64,000 nt of DNA from Methylophilus sp. (GCF_008015755.1 NZ_SSGF01000018.1:124001-188000), one strand, 5' to 3'. Counted from the first letter of the stretch, positions 47,784-57,413 are shown. Notes: a model not told the origin generated them from the letters alone. Translations and numbers: made by a program.

Positions 47784-49654
47784 TTTTTAAGGTTGGCCAA
47801 GAAGCGTGAGCAATTTTTAATTGCCTGTAGCAGTTGCGGCTGATGCTTCGCTGTCAGGGCAGCCTGCTGCTCGGCGTCTAAAGCCTCATCGTTGCGCCCG
47901 GTAGGCACATAATGCTTCATCCCGTTTTGCTGATAGGCAATGCGATATTTCATGTCGTTGGTCAACACCCCAATGGTGCGCCAATCGCTGACGACAATAA
48001 AGTCTCGCGGTTGCGTATCATAAAGGTTGCGCCCTAATGAGTAGCCATTGGCATCAGCAGGGGCGCCCAGCGCCTGCAACAGGGTCGGTGAGATATCCAG
48101 GTGACTGCTGACATGATCAATCTCAGAAGGTATGCGACCAGGCATCCACATCACCATAGGCACATGCGTTTGCTCTTCAACAAACGTGGAGTTATGCCCC
48201 CAGTTACCTTTTTCAAGAAACTCTTCGCCATGGTCGCCAGTGATAATGACAATGGTGTTTTCCAGCAAACCCTGGCTACGCAACTCGTCCAGTACACGTC
48301 CAATTTGCATGTCTATCCAGTGTGCAGCATTCGAGTAGCGATTTTTGAACTCGCCTATTCTTGGCTGCAGAGAGGCACGAGACATTCCCCAATAATTGAC
48401 ATCACCCAGATACGGTGAAGCGACGACGGCCTGCTCCGGGAAATCATATCGAGCATGCGTAGATTCAAAAAAGAAGAAACTCATAAAGGGTTTGCGACGG
48501 TCTCGCTGTTTGAGAAAAGCGATCTGCTGGCTTGCATTCCACTCATCCCGACGCCACGGATTCATGCTTTCATCCGCTTCATGCAAGTCTGCCAACGAAA
48601 ACTTGGCAAATAACGTTTTATTAAATTCAGGATAAGAGAATTTTGCACTGGTGCGTAAATCAAACTGATAGCCAAGAGACTGTAATCTATCCATCAGCAA
48701 AGGCGACTGTTGCGCGTGCAGAAAGCTCGCCCAATAAGAGCCATACAAGCCATAAAACATGCCAAACAGCCCTTCGCGGGTGCCATTGCCACTGGAGTAA
48801 TGTTGTGTGAATAAGCTGCCCTGCTGACCAAGCTGCCAACTGTGAGGCATAATTTGTGGCGTTAACCGGTCCCAGCGCAGCGATTCCGCAGCAAAGATGA
48901 CAATATTGGGCGGATGATCTACCGTTTTGTAGTTGATGGCTTGCACCGGGTAATGCAGCCTCGCGGTATCCACGGACAAGCGATGATTATGGCGTCTTTC
49001 AATATCCATGCCATAGCGTGCTGCCAATGAGCGCATCAGTACCTGCTGATAAAACGGATACACCTCGGCAGTATCTAACACTGCACCAATATTTTTTACA
49101 TCACTAATGCCATAAATCAGCGCTTGAACCACAAATAATATCGGGGCCAGTATCCAGATAGCCTGCGCAGATAATTTGGCAAGCCTGAATTGCGCATGGC
49201 GCAGGCTGATTAACCAGAATACTGTTTGAATGAAAGTCACGAACAACACTGAGCCAGCAATCGACAGGTAAGTGCCGCCGCTGGTGCCTAGCGAAGCCAG
49301 GCCACCTTTGGTCGTCATCAGGTTCCAGATGAAGCCATTAAAGTGGAAACGATACAAATCATAAATCATCAGATCCGATTTGATAAACATGAGCCCAGCG
49401 GTGCTCAGCACAATGGCCAGCGCAGCCAGCAATCGCGGATAAGCCCTGAGCAATATGCTCGCCAGCCACGCAGGCAATATGGCGATCAGGCTGTAGAGAA
49501 ATGCATAAAATCCCCAGGCAGACAGGTGAAAAAACCACGACAGACTGGTAGCAGCCGCAACCCCTTCAGACAGAAATCCCCAGGTCACCCATAACATATG
49601 CAAGGTGGTGAGTAACAAAAAAAGCCGAAAAACGGCATGATTGGATGGTTTCAT
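47780..49654 (-). CDS. PbgA/YejM-like inner-membrane sulfatase-fold protein (DUF3413)
   Basis: A 624-residue protein. Five N-terminal helices (about 8-160) carry HFNGFIWNLMTTKGG, a match to the YejM/PbgA (LapC) membrane domain. The periplasmic alkaline-phosphatase/sulfatase fold (about 245-600) has IVIFAAESLRWD, SSGNGTREGLFGMFYG, IVIITGDHGEEF and WGHNS. YejM senses periplasmic lipopolysaccharide and controls LpxC turnover via LapB/FtsH; a phosphoethanolamine-transferase role is an alternative. It sits between a HAD phosphatase and waaP in one operon, which supports a lipopolysaccharide role. Confidence 0.78.
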   Translation of the reverse strand: MKPSNHAVFRLFLLLTTLHMLWVTWGFLSEGVAAATSLSWFFHLSAWGFYAFLYSLIAILPAWLASILLRAYPRLLAALAIVLSTAGLMFIKSDLMIYDLYRFHFNGFIWNLMTTKGGLASLGTSGGTYLSIAGSVLFVTFIQTVFWLISLRHAQFRLAKLSAQAIWILAPILFVVQALIYGISDVKNIGAVLDTAEVYPFYQQVLMRSLAARYGMDIERRHNHRLSVDTARLHYPVQAINYKTVDHPPNIVIFAAESLRWDRLTPQIMPHSWQLGQQGSLFTQHYSSGNGTREGLFGMFYGLYGSYWASFLHAQQSPLLMDRLQSLGYQFDLRTSAKFSYPEFNKTLFAKFSLADLHEADESMNPWRRDEWNASQQIAFLKQRDRRKPFMSFFFFESTHARYDFPEQAVVASPYLGDVNYWGMSRASLQPRIGEFKNRYSNAAHWIDMQIGRVLDELRSQGLLENTIVIITGDHGEEFLEKGNWGHNSTFVEEQTHVPMVMWMPGRIPSEIDHVSSHLDISPTLLQALGAPADANGYSLGRNLYDTQPRDFIVVSDWRTIGVLTNDMKYRIAYQQNGMKHYVPTGRNDEALDAEQQAALTAKHQPQLLQAIKNCSRFLANLKN

Positions 49655-49687
49655 TGCCTAAACTCTCATTGCGTCAACAGGACAACA

Positions 49688-50368
49688 TTAAACAAACGCC
49701 TCGTGTGGGCGCAATTCGAGATGATGACATACTGTGACTTGATGTGCCTGACAGTAAGCTTTCCAATCCGGCATATCTGTCCAGTCGGCGACAAAAATAA
49801 AGTCTAATCCGGCCCCGGTCGAAGCCTGATGGTCAAAGCGGCTATCGCCAATAAACAAGGCTGGGAACTGGATGCTGCCGTCGGCAATCAGGCTGGCCAG
49901 GTGTTCGTTCTTTTTGGTCGGGCCGCCATAGATACCGAGTTCAAACAAATGATCGAGATGACGGCGAGGAAAAATCTGCCGCAGCTCTTCCTGATCGCCA
50001 CCCGACATCAGCATCCACTTGGCTTGTGACGTCTTTTGCTTTAAATCCATTAACGCCGGGGCAACCTCGCACTGCATTAAGGTTTCGTCCAGAATCTCGG
50101 TAAACGTCTCCATAAAAGCCTGAAATAATTCTGGCGTCAGTGGCTGCTTAATGATCTCGGTGATGTAATAACGGATTTTGTCATTACGCGGAATGCTGCC
50201 TAGTTTAATGTGGTAATCGACAAAGGCTTGCGCTTGCGCATCGCTACCGCCCATGCGTTTGGCGGTATTGTAATAAGCATCGACTTTGGTCTGGTTACTG
50301 TTGAGGACGACACCATCGCAATCCAAAACGATGGTTTTATAAATGGAAAGGTCTGGAAGCTGGGACAT
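49688..50368 (-). CDS. HAD-family hydrolase (probable sugar-phosphate phosphatase)
   Basis: A 226-residue HAD phosphatase. Motif I IVLDCDGVVLNSN (DxD near residue 15-17), a helical cap, motif II MLMSGG, motif III Lys in GGPTKKNEH, and motif IV FIGDSRFDHQ. It resembles phosphoglycolate-phosphatase-like enzymes found near CMP-sugar genes. First gene of the HAD-PbgA-waaP operon (33 bp to the next). Substrate unknown; a terminator separates it from eda. Confidence 0.75.
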   Translation of the reverse strand: MSQLPDLSIYKTIVLDCDGVVLNSNQTKVDAYYNTAKRMGGSDAQAQAFVDYHIKLGSIPRNDKIRYYITEIIKQPLTPELFQAFMETFTEILDETLMQCEVAPALMDLKQKTSQAKWMLMSGGDQEELRQIFPRRHLDHLFELGIYGGPTKKNEHLASLIADGSIQFPALFIGDSRFDHQASTGAGLDFIFVADWTDMPDWKAYCQAHQVTVCHHLELRPHEAFV

Positions 50369-50380
50369 AGGCTGGCTAAT

Positions 50381-50408
50381 AAAAAAGGCTTGTATTGCTA
50401 CAAGCCTT
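50381..50408 (-). terminator. rho-independent terminator after eda
   Basis: Minus strand AAGGCTTGTA, loop GCAA, TACAAGCCTT, then a T run. Ends eda before the HAD gene. Confidence 0.88.
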
Positions 50409-50438
50409 CATTATAGTCGATTTGTGTCAGCGGTTTGC

Positions 50439-51068
50439 TTATTTAGCCGCCACAATCGCTGAAGCTTCTTTTGCCAGCTTGGTGATGTGTGCCCAGTCTT
50501 TACGTTCAACGGCATCAGATGGCGTTAACCAGGTACCACCACACACAACCACGTTAGGCAACGCCAGGAAGTTAGGTGCGCTTTCTACACTCACGCCACC
50601 TGTCGGACAGAATTTCACGTCTGCAAACGGGCCAGCAAAGCCTTTGAGCAGATTAATGCCACCCACAGCCACGGCCGGGAACAGCTTGAGGAAATAGTAG
50701 TCATCGGCATTCGCCATCATGATTTCAGAACCGGTAGACACGCCTGGCAGCAATGGCAAACCAATTTTACGCGCAAACTGACCTAACTCAGTGGTATAGC
50801 CTGGGCTTACCGCAAACTGGCAACCGACATCTTTAGACGCTTGCGCATCTTTGAGGTTACGCACAGTGCCTGAACCCAAAATCGCATCAGGTACGTGCTT
50901 GGCAATTTGTTCCATGGCTTGCAAGGCAACTGGTGAGCGCAATGTCACCTCCAGCACCTTAACGCCACCTTCAAGCAAGGCTTCTGCCATTGGCACGGCA
51001 TCTTCCACTTTGTTGATGACAATCACCGGAATGACCGGGCCATGATTAGCTAACTCTAATGTGCTCAT
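50439..51068 (-). CDS. eda: KDPG aldolase (2-dehydro-3-deoxyphosphogluconate aldolase)
   Basis: A 209-residue class I aldolase splitting KDPG into pyruvate and glyceraldehyde 3-phosphate. VIVINKVEDA, EVTLRSP (active-site Glu and Arg), GSGTVRN, and the Schiff-base lysine in FLKLFPA. Together with edd it completes the Entner-Doudoroff route, the cleavage branch of the ribulose monophosphate cycle in many methylotrophs. It lies 155 bp downstream of edd, with an inverted-repeat element between. Confidence 0.96.
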   Translation of the reverse strand: MSTLELANHGPVIPVIVINKVEDAVPMAEALLEGGVKVLEVTLRSPVALQAMEQIAKHVPDAILGSGTVRNLKDAQASKDVGCQFAVSPGYTTELGQFARKIGLPLLPGVSTGSEIMMANADDYYFLKLFPAVAVGGINLLKGFAGPFADVKFCPTGGVSVESAPNFLALPNVVVCGGTWLTPSDAVERKDWAHITKLAKEASAIVAAK

Positions 51069-51127
51069 GTTATGAATATTGACCTAAAAAATAAAAAATT
51101 GTTTTCTAATCGCTTGGCTTCACTGTG

Positions 51128-51224
51128 AATTAAAAGTGCTAAGCAAGACTAGGCGCAGGAGCGCAGACAGTACGAATAGTACGGCAAGCGATCTGCAACA
51201 ACGTCTTGCGACGCACTTTTAATT
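51128..51224. repeat. 97-bp inverted-repeat element between edd and eda
   Basis: Perfect 12-base terminal inverted repeats AATTAAAAGTGC (51128-51139) and GCACTTTTAATT (51213-51224) enclose a second repeat pair GCAAGAC (51143-51149) and GTCTTGC (51203-51209). A central GTAC-GAATA-GTAC palindrome lies within the core. There is no coding capacity. The outer arm shares one base with the edd TAA stop. It looks like a REP or MITE-type mobile palindromic unit and could fold in the edd-eda mRNA. Confidence 0.7.
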
Positions 51225-53038
51225 TACAACCAGGTAACCGCGCCTTCTTCGGCCGACAGCACATTCCTGCGCATGCCACCAAACAGCTCGCGGCCCATGC
51301 CATGTGCATTGTGATGACGCTTGGCATCGCTCAGCTCTTCAGCTTCACGCTCAGCCCAGGTGTCTTCATCTACCAATACGTTCAACTGGCCTACTGTGCC
51401 GTTGAGGCGAATAATGTCGCCATTGCGGATTTTGGAAATGGCACCGCCGGCACTGGCTTCAGGGCTCAGGTGAATCGCCGCTGGAATCTTGCCAGAAGCG
51501 CCACTCATGCGGCCATCAGTCACAATCGCGACACGGAAACCTTTGTTTTGCAGCACAGCCAGTGGCGGTGTCAGTTTATGCAACTCCGGCATGCCATTGG
51601 CTTTTGGACCCTGGAAGCGCACCACAGCAATAAAGTCTCTTTCGAGCTCGCCACGGTCAAAAGCTGCCAGCAACTCTTCTTGCGCATCAAACACAATCGC
51701 AGGGGCTTCAATGATGTGACGGTCTTCTGGCACCGCAGAAATCTTGATCACGCTGCGACCTAAATTACCTTTAAGCAAACGCAAACCGCCAGACTCGTTA
51801 AACGGATGTGCCGCAGTACGCACGATGGTTTCATCGCCACTCTCCGCCGGGTAATCCGTCCATACCAGTTTGTCTGCTGTTTTTTCTGGTTTTTTACCGT
51901 AGTCACGCATGCCACCACCGCTCACGGTGAACACATCCGGATACATATAACCGCCTTCGATCAGCTCGCGAATCACGAAACCAGGGCCGCCAGCGGTCTG
52001 AAATTCGTTGACATCGGCTTTACCATTCGGGTAAACGCTAGCCAGCAAAGGCGTTGCCTTAGCCAGATAGTGGAAGTCGGTCCAGTCAATGATAATGCCC
52101 GCGGCACGCGCCACCGCTACCCAGTGAATCAGGTGGTTGGTTGAACCGCCGGTCGCCAGCAACGCCACCATGGCATTCACAATGACATGCTCGTCAACCA
52201 GACGGCCAATCGGCACAAATTTTTCTTTTTTAGCGTTTTGCACTACCAGGCGCACCGCTTCACGCGTTAAATCTTCACGCATGCCATCATGGGGATGGAT
52301 AAACGCCGCACCAGGCACATGCAAGCCCATGGCTTCCAGCAACATCTGGTTACTGTTGGCCGTACCATAGAAGGTACAGGTGCCTGCACCGTGATAAGCC
52401 GCAGACTCACTCGCCAGCAATTCTTCACGGTCACACAGGCCTTGCGCATATTTTTCGCGCACTTTGGATTTTGAAGTGTTATCAATACCAGTGCTCATCG
52501 GGCCTGCTGGCACGAACACGCAAGGCAAGTGGCCAAAATGCAAGGCACCGATCAACAAGCCCGGCACAATTTTGTCACAGACGCCTAACAACAAAGCAGC
52601 ATCAAATACATCATGAGACAAGGCGACTGCCGTACTCATGGCAATGGTGTCGCGGCTAAACAGGCTGAGTTCCATGCCTGGCTCGCCTTGCGTGATGCCA
52701 TCACACATGGCTGGCACACCGCCAGCAACCTGCACGGTCGCACCTAATTTACGCGCCTCATCACGAATAATATCCGGATAGTTAACGTAAGGCTGATGCG
52801 CTGACAGCATCTCGTTATACGCCGTGACAATACCCACATGGGTTGGCTTTTCGGCATAAATCTTGAACTTGTCGTTTGCTGGCATGGCCGCAAATGCGTG
52901 CGCCACGTTGGCACAGCCCAGACGATCCGGGCCTTTTTCGCGGTTCAGGTAATCATCAATACGCTGCAAATATGCCTTACGTGTCGGGCGGCTGCGCTCG
53001 ATGATGCGTTCTGTTACTTCAATGTGAGATTGTTTCAT
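51224..53038 (-). CDS. edd: 6-phosphogluconate dehydratase
   Basis: A 604-residue IlvD/Edd-family iron-sulfur dehydratase converting 6-phosphogluconate to [20 protein letters not shown], the cluster cysteines in [16 protein letters not shown] and [10 protein letters not shown], and [17 protein letters not shown] are diagnostic. Length matches the family. A strong promoter lies about 125 bp upstream. The stop codon abuts the inverted-repeat element. Confidence 0.97.
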   Translation of the reverse strand: MKQSHIEVTERIIERSRPTRKAYLQRIDDYLNREKGPDRLGCANVAHAFAAMPANDKFKIYAEKPTHVGIVTAYNEMLSAHQPYVNYPDIIRDEARKLGATVQVAGGVPAMCDGITQGEPGMELSLFSRDTIAMSTAVALSHDVFDAALLLGVCDKIVPGLLIGALHFGHLPCVFVPAGPMSTGIDNTSKSKVREKYAQGLCDREELLASESAAYHGAGTCTFYGTANSNQMLLEAMGLHVPGAAFIHPHDGMREDLTREAVRLVVQNAKKEKFVPIGRLVDEHVIVNAMVALLATGGSTNHLIHWVAVARAAGIIIDWTDFHYLAKATPLLASVYPNGKADVNEFQTAGGPGFVIRELIEGGYMYPDVFTVSGGGMRDYGKKPEKTADKLVWTDYPAESGDETIVRTAAHPFNESGGLRLLKGNLGRSVIKISAVPEDRHIIEAPAIVFDAQEELLAAFDRGELERDFIAVVRFQGPKANGMPELHKLTPPLAVLQNKGFRVAIVTDGRMSGASGKIPAAIHLSPEASAGGAISKIRNGDIIRLNGTVGQLNVLVDEDTWAEREAEELSDAKRHHNAHGMGRELFGGMRRNVLSAEEGAVTWL

Positions 53039-53053
53039 TGACTATCGCTCAAC

Positions 53054-53068
53054 TGTGTTTTAACTACC
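53054..53068. promoter_or_regulatory. weak HexR-like site upstream of edd
   Basis: TGTGTTTTAACTACC resembles the dyad TGTAATTAAATTACA bound by HexR, matching about 10 of 15 positions, between the edd promoter and start. HexR regulates Entner-Doudoroff genes in many proteobacteria. The match is weak and no hexR gene is in view. Confidence 0.2.
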
Positions 53069-53162
53069 TGATGAACTATCCTGGTGAACTGCTTTGAACT
53101 TGCTATTTAGTCACAGTTTAGGGTCGTAATATATATGAATCCAAACAGGTTCCCTAGCTACG

Positions 53163-53191
53163 ATTATCGCCAAACTGGTGCATCACGTCAA
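53163..53191 (-). promoter_or_regulatory. sigma-70 promoter for edd
   Basis: Minus strand TTGACG (53191-53186), a 17-base spacer, then GATAAT (53168-53163): five of six matches in each hexamer. Predicted 5' leader about 120 nt. Confidence 0.7.
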
Positions 53192-53266
53192 ACTGAATTA
53201 CCAAGTTTGATGGTTTTTTTAGACGATTCAATGACTTAAAACAATATAAACCGTTTGCTAGCACTC

Positions 53267-53288
53267 GCTTGAGGCCCTTGCCTCAAGC
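53267..53288 (-). terminator. stem-loop after the carbamoyltransferase gene
   Basis: GCTTGAGGC, four-base loop, GCCTCAAGC: perfect nine-base stem seven bases past the stop codon. No T run follows, so it may stabilise the 3' end rather than terminate alone. Confidence 0.45.
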
Positions 53289-53294
53289 CAGCGT

Positions 53295-55016
53295 TCAGGC
53301 GGATTTGGTCACCAGAATATCTTCCAGCATCAAATACTCGAGATCACAACCATAAAACATATTCAAGGCATCGGTTGGACTGCAAATCATGGGCTCGCCA
53401 CGACGATTCAGCGAAGTATTCAACACCACGCCATTGCCGCGTAACTGCTCCAGATGCTCAATCAGCGCGTAATAGCGTGGATTGGTCTCTTTGGTCACCA
53501 CTTGCGCGCGCGCCGTGCCGTCTTCGTGCACCACTTCCGGAATACGCGCCTTCCAGGCCGGATTCACGTCAAAGGTAAACGTCATATAAGGGGCCGGATG
53601 CTCGGTTTGCAGAATATCCACCGCCACGCGATCCAGCATGCTGGGACAAAACGGCCGCCAGCGCTCACGGTATTTAATCTGCGCATTGATGCGGTCAGCC
53701 ACGCCAGGGAAACTCGGATCACCCAGAATGCTGCGGCAACCCAGAGAGCGTGGACCAAACTCCATGCGGCCCTGAAACCAGGCCAAGGGATTGCCCGCTG
53801 CCAGCAACTCTGCCGCTTTGCGTGGGCCATCTTCAACACGGGTGAAAATCGGCTTGGCCGGATGTGCTTCACAAGCCGCGATACACTCCTCGTTGGTATA
53901 TGCAGGGCCGAGGTAAGCGTGCTCCATTTTATGGATGGTTTCACCTGCCAGATGCGCGGCATAGGTCGCGGCGCCCAAGCTGGTCCCGTTATCGCCGGAG
54001 GCAGGCTGCACAAATAATTCTTTCACGTGCGGCAAGGCAATAATGCGCTGGTTAAGCTTCACATTGAGCGCCACCCCACCCGCCATCACAATCTTGCCGG
54101 TCTCGCGAAGAATATCGCCCAGGTAATATTCAATCATTTGCAGCGCAATGTCTTCCAGTAGCTGCTGTATGCTGGCGGCGTAATGAATATAAGGGTCGTC
54201 AATTTCGTCACCTTCACGCTTGGGGCCCAACCATTCAATCAGTTTAGGCGTAAAGTAATAGCCTTTACCGTTTTCTTTATAACGACGCAAACCGACCACA
54301 TTCACATAGTCAGTGTTAATGATGAGTTCGCCGTTTTCAAACTTGGCCAGGCGACTTAAATCATATTTTTTCGGGTCGCCATATGGTGCCATGCCCATGA
54401 CTTTAAATTCGCCATCCAGCATCTCGAACCCCAGGTATTCAGTGATGGCGCCATACAGGCCACCCAATGAATCCGGGTCATAGAATTCTTTTATTTTGTG
54501 AATCTTGCCGTTTTCACCATAACCAAAAAAGGTGGTGGCATACTCGCCTTTACCATCAATACCGACAATGGCTGTTTTTTCTTTAAACCCACTAAGGTGA
54601 TAAGCGCTGGAAGCATGGGCCAGATGGTGCTCTACCGGCACATACTTGGCGTTGGTCAAGCCAAGGTCTGCCATCAGTTTGAGTGATTTATCGCGATTGC
54701 GACGAAAGCGGCGGTTACCGTTAAAAATCGCATCTAACGCGCGATCAGGGGCGTACCAGTAACGCTTGGCATAATGCCAGCGCGCAGCCGAGGTGAGTGG
54801 GATTTCGCCATAAGGGAACGCTACCACTTCGACCTGGTCCGGCGTAATGCCTGCCTGTTTCATACAGAATTTGGCAGCTTCGTAAGGCCAGTGATTTTTG
54901 GCGTGCTTGTCGCGAATGAAACGCTCTTCTTCTGCCGCAGCAATAATCTTGCCGTCCACCAGAATGGCAGCAGAAGCGTCATGCCCCAAGGCACCGGATA
55001 AACCTAAAACAATCAT
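53295..55016 (-). CDS. NodU/CmcH-family carbamoyltransferase (WapO-like)
   Basis: A 573-residue enzyme transferring carbamoyl from carbamoyl phosphate via carbamoyl-AMP to a hydroxyl. The N-terminal Kae1-like domain has LGLSGALGHDASAAI, metal-binding HHLAHA (130-135) and GIDGKGEYAT. VMAGGVALNVKLN and the C-terminal domain with EFGPRSLG, RERWRPFCPS and VLNTSLNRRGEP complete the fold. In P. aeruginosa a homologous enzyme is linked to carbamoylated heptose of the core. Last gene of the operon beginning at 59017; 55 bp follow the tandem-kinase gene. Confidence 0.9.
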   Translation of the reverse strand: MIVLGLSGALGHDASAAILVDGKIIAAAEEERFIRDKHAKNHWPYEAAKFCMKQAGITPDQVEVVAFPYGEIPLTSAARWHYAKRYWYAPDRALDAIFNGNRRFRRNRDKSLKLMADLGLTNAKYVPVEHHLAHASSAYHLSGFKEKTAIVGIDGKGEYATTFFGYGENGKIHKIKEFYDPDSLGGLYGAITEYLGFEMLDGEFKVMGMAPYGDPKKYDLSRLAKFENGELIINTDYVNVVGLRRYKENGKGYYFTPKLIEWLGPKREGDEIDDPYIHYAASIQQLLEDIALQMIEYYLGDILRETGKIVMAGGVALNVKLNQRIIALPHVKELFVQPASGDNGTSLGAATYAAHLAGETIHKMEHAYLGPAYTNEECIAACEAHPAKPIFTRVEDGPRKAAELLAAGNPLAWFQGRMEFGPRSLGCRSILGDPSFPGVADRINAQIKYRERWRPFCPSMLDRVAVDILQTEHPAPYMTFTFDVNPAWKARIPEVVHEDGTARAQVVTKETNPRYYALIEHLEQLRGNGVVLNTSLNRRGEPMICSPTDALNMFYGCDLEYLMLEDILVTKSA

Positions 55017-55071
55017 GCAGAAACTCGCGTAATGATCAAATGGAAATAATTAAAAGAGAGATGCACGCCAG

Positions 55072-56538
55072 TCATAGGGCAATGCCCGCAAGTCTGAGTG
55101 GCGTATGGTCCTGATAAATCAGGCTAAACGACTTTATCAGCGCATTATACAGGGAAGTATCGGCTTGCCAATTTTGCAGCAGGCGGCGGATATCTTTCGC
55201 ATGCGCGCGCAGCGCGATTTGCGTGCGGCGATGTTGCTGCATGCTATCTAAATCAATCACCACAATTTTGCCCTGATCTGTGACTTGCAGATTGCTGGCT
55301 TTCATATCGCCATGGGACACCTTGAGCAAATACCATTGGTAGCAAAGCGTTACCAACTGGTGGATCACCTGCTCACGCTGAGTGTTATCTGTGCACTGCT
55401 GAAAAAAAGTCAGCGCATCTGGCCATGGGCTATAAGCAGAGACGAAATAAGCACGCCCGCGCATGCCACAATAGCGCTGCTCATACATCAACAACGGCTG
55501 CGGCGTCAGCATGCCGTAATACTGCAAGCGATGCGCATTGCGCCACGAGGCGGCAGCCCGGCTAGGGCGCCAGGCACGGCTTACGCCATGCAACCAGTCT
55601 TTGATGTTATAACGCTTGATGACCACAGACTGGTCTTGCAAATGCGTATGCACCACCGTGCAAGTATTGCCGGGCTTGAGCACCACACCAACATGCATGG
55701 CCACTTCCAGCGCGGGCAAGTCGGTCATGTGCAATCCGCCTGCGCTACTCACGGCCTGCGCGCTTTGCCCGGTCTGTTGCCAGGTCACATCACTACAAGT
55801 GCGGAAAATCTTACGCGTGACATAGCGCTCAACCTCTTGCGCTTTCATTTGCTTGGCCCAGGCCAATAATGTCGCAGGCAGCAAAGTAGCTTGCCAGCCG
55901 CGTGCCGCATCATACGCAGCTAGTAATGACGCCACCCAGGCATGCTGGTCCAGCACCTGTATTTTTGAAATCAACTCAGCCAGTTGCCGATACGCCTGAC
56001 GCTTGCTCAAGCGCGCTTGCTGAATACCATCGCCATCCAGCGACCACACCTGACCATCCGCCACCAAAAAATTCTTCAGATGCAAATCGGTTTGTATCAG
56101 CCCGGCAGCATGTTGTGCCGCCAACGTTTGCACCAGCTGCTTGAGCAACGCCAACCCTTGCGCAGATGGCAACGATTGATACAACACATCCGCATTATCG
56201 GCAGGCGCAATCGCCACGTAGATCAATACCCTGGCACGTCGGTCTGCAGACGCGCCTTGCCATAACAAGGTTGGCGTTGCCAAACCGGCCTGCGTCAGCC
56301 AATGCACGCCTTGCGCATCACGCGCGGCATATTTTTCTGCCTGCGCACCGAGAAACACCTTGGCGAACACGGCCTGGCCAGACCATTGCGCACGAAATAC
56401 CCAACGTCGCTGCGGCAATACTCGCGCCGCAGCCAAGCCGGTCAACGCTGTCTGGTCAGACAGGACAATCGCGCCTGTCGCGCGATCTACAACCTCACAC
56501 TGGGCTGGCGCGATAGTCGCGTCATGCATTGCCACCAT
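55072..56538 (-). CDS. tandem two-domain lipopolysaccharide kinase-like protein
   Basis: A 488-residue protein with two kinase-like lobes. Domain 1 (about 45-215): AVFAKVFL (K60), IQTDLHLKNFLV (D151) and SLDGDGIQ. Domain 2 (about 290-470): VVIKRYN (K308), VSHGDMKASNLQV (D411) and VVIDLDSM. Both keep the lysine and Asp residues expected of InaA/WaaP-type sugar kinases. P. aeruginosa has a two-domain protein of similar size beside its core carbamoyltransferase. ATG 56538 overlaps the preceding stop (TAATG). Targets are probably heptose or other core sugars (inference). Confidence 0.72.
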   Translation of the reverse strand: MVAMHDATIAPAQCEVVDRATGAIVLSDQTALTGLAAARVLPQRRWVFRAQWSGQAVFAKVFLGAQAEKYAARDAQGVHWLTQAGLATPTLLWQGASADRRARVLIYVAIAPADNADVLYQSLPSAQGLALLKQLVQTLAAQHAAGLIQTDLHLKNFLVADGQVWSLDGDGIQQARLSKRQAYRQLAELISKIQVLDQHAWVASLLAAYDAARGWQATLLPATLLAWAKQMKAQEVERYVTRKIFRTCSDVTWQQTGQSAQAVSSAGGLHMTDLPALEVAMHVGVVLKPGNTCTVVHTHLQDQSVVIKRYNIKDWLHGVSRAWRPSRAAASWRNAHRLQYYGMLTPQPLLMYEQRYCGMRGRAYFVSAYSPWPDALTFFQQCTDNTQREQVIHQLVTLCYQWYLLKVSHGDMKASNLQVTDQGKIVVIDLDSMQQHRRTQIALRAHAKDIRRLLQNWQADTSLYNALIKSFSLIYQDHTPLRLAGIAL

Positions 56539-57413
56539 TAGCGGGACTTCCACCACTGCGTCAGCTGTTGCAGCCAGTTGTCTTGGCCTGAAAATAACTT
56601 TTTCGCCCGTTTATCGCGTTTTTTCATCATTTTTTTCACTTGCGATTTGGTCGCTGCATCGTCATGCGGCCTCGCCACATACAAAGTATGCCGCGAATCA
56701 CCCTGCTCGTTAGGGATGGGTAAGGCTTGATAGTAATACAGCGCAATCGAGCGGCGTGTCACGCCTTCTGGCGTGGTTAATGGGTCAGGATGACCATGGA
56801 AGCTGTCGGCATCGGTATTAAAAATCACGCAGCGGTTAAATAGCGGCGCCACCGTTTGCTGCTTGGCCTGCATTTGCCTGTCCCATAGCTCGAGATTGCC
56901 GCCATACTCCGGCAACCAGTCATGGTTTAAATACACCAGCATATTCACCCGGCGGTAGAGCTGTAAGCCTTCATTCACCTGAAAGTCGGCATGAATGCCG
57001 AGCAAGCCACCGGCCGAGGTTTCATGCAAGCCGCCGCCAGCAAAATACGGGTCTGGTAACAGCCCTTTCATGCCTGTTAACGCCTCAATAAACTGCAACA
57101 TCGGTGCCGAGTTAAACAAGGCAAACGCCGCACGCAGGGTTTCGTCACAGTCATACGGTGAAATCTGCCGCTTGTGCGTGCCGCCATAGCCCTTTTCATA
57201 CACTTTGTCATGCGCTTTGGGGTCTTGCGGAAAATGATCCAGCAACAACTGCGTAAACGCCGTCGGGAAAATATTGTCGATCACCGCGTGCGGAAAAGGC
57301 TGTGCCTGCGCATAATCCTCTGCCAGCAAACTGCCTATATCCTTAGCCTGGCGCGCATCCAACGCAAAGCCATGCGCCATTTCAATTGGTAATACCCCAT
57401 CAGACATCGTCAT
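56538..57413 (-). CDS. 2-oxoglutarate/Fe(II)-dependent oxygenase
   Basis: A 291-residue prolyl-4-hydroxylase-like dioxygenase. The jelly-roll iron ligands are LGIHADFQ (H141, D143) and DSFHGHPD (H206), with 2-oxoglutarate-binding R220/R221 in TRRSIALYYY; YLNHDWLPEYGGNLELW is typical of the fold. The Lys-rich C terminus is basic. Substrate is unknown; in this operon it may hydroxylate a sugar or lipid of the surface glycan. ATGA overlap with the preceding GT2 gene. Confidence 0.82.
   Translation of the reverse strand: MTMSDGVLPIEMAHGFALDARQAKDIGSLLAEDYAQAQPFPHAVIDNIFPTAFTQLLLDHFPQDPKAHDKVYEKGYGGTHKRQISPYDCDETLRAAFALFNSAPMLQFIEALTGMKGLLPDPYFAGGGLHETSAGGLLGIHADFQVNEGLQLYRRVNMLVYLNHDWLPEYGGNLELWDRQMQAKQQTVAPLFNRCVIFNTDADSFHGHPDPLTTPEGVTRRSIALYYYQALPIPNEQGDSRHTLYVARPHDDAATKSQVKKMMKKRDKRAKKLFSGQDNWLQQLTQWWKSR

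Noticed and set aside
53258-53270. Possible CIRCE half-site (TAGCACTC)
   Set aside because: The matching downstream half GAGTGCTAA at nine-base spacing is absent and no chaperone gene follows.
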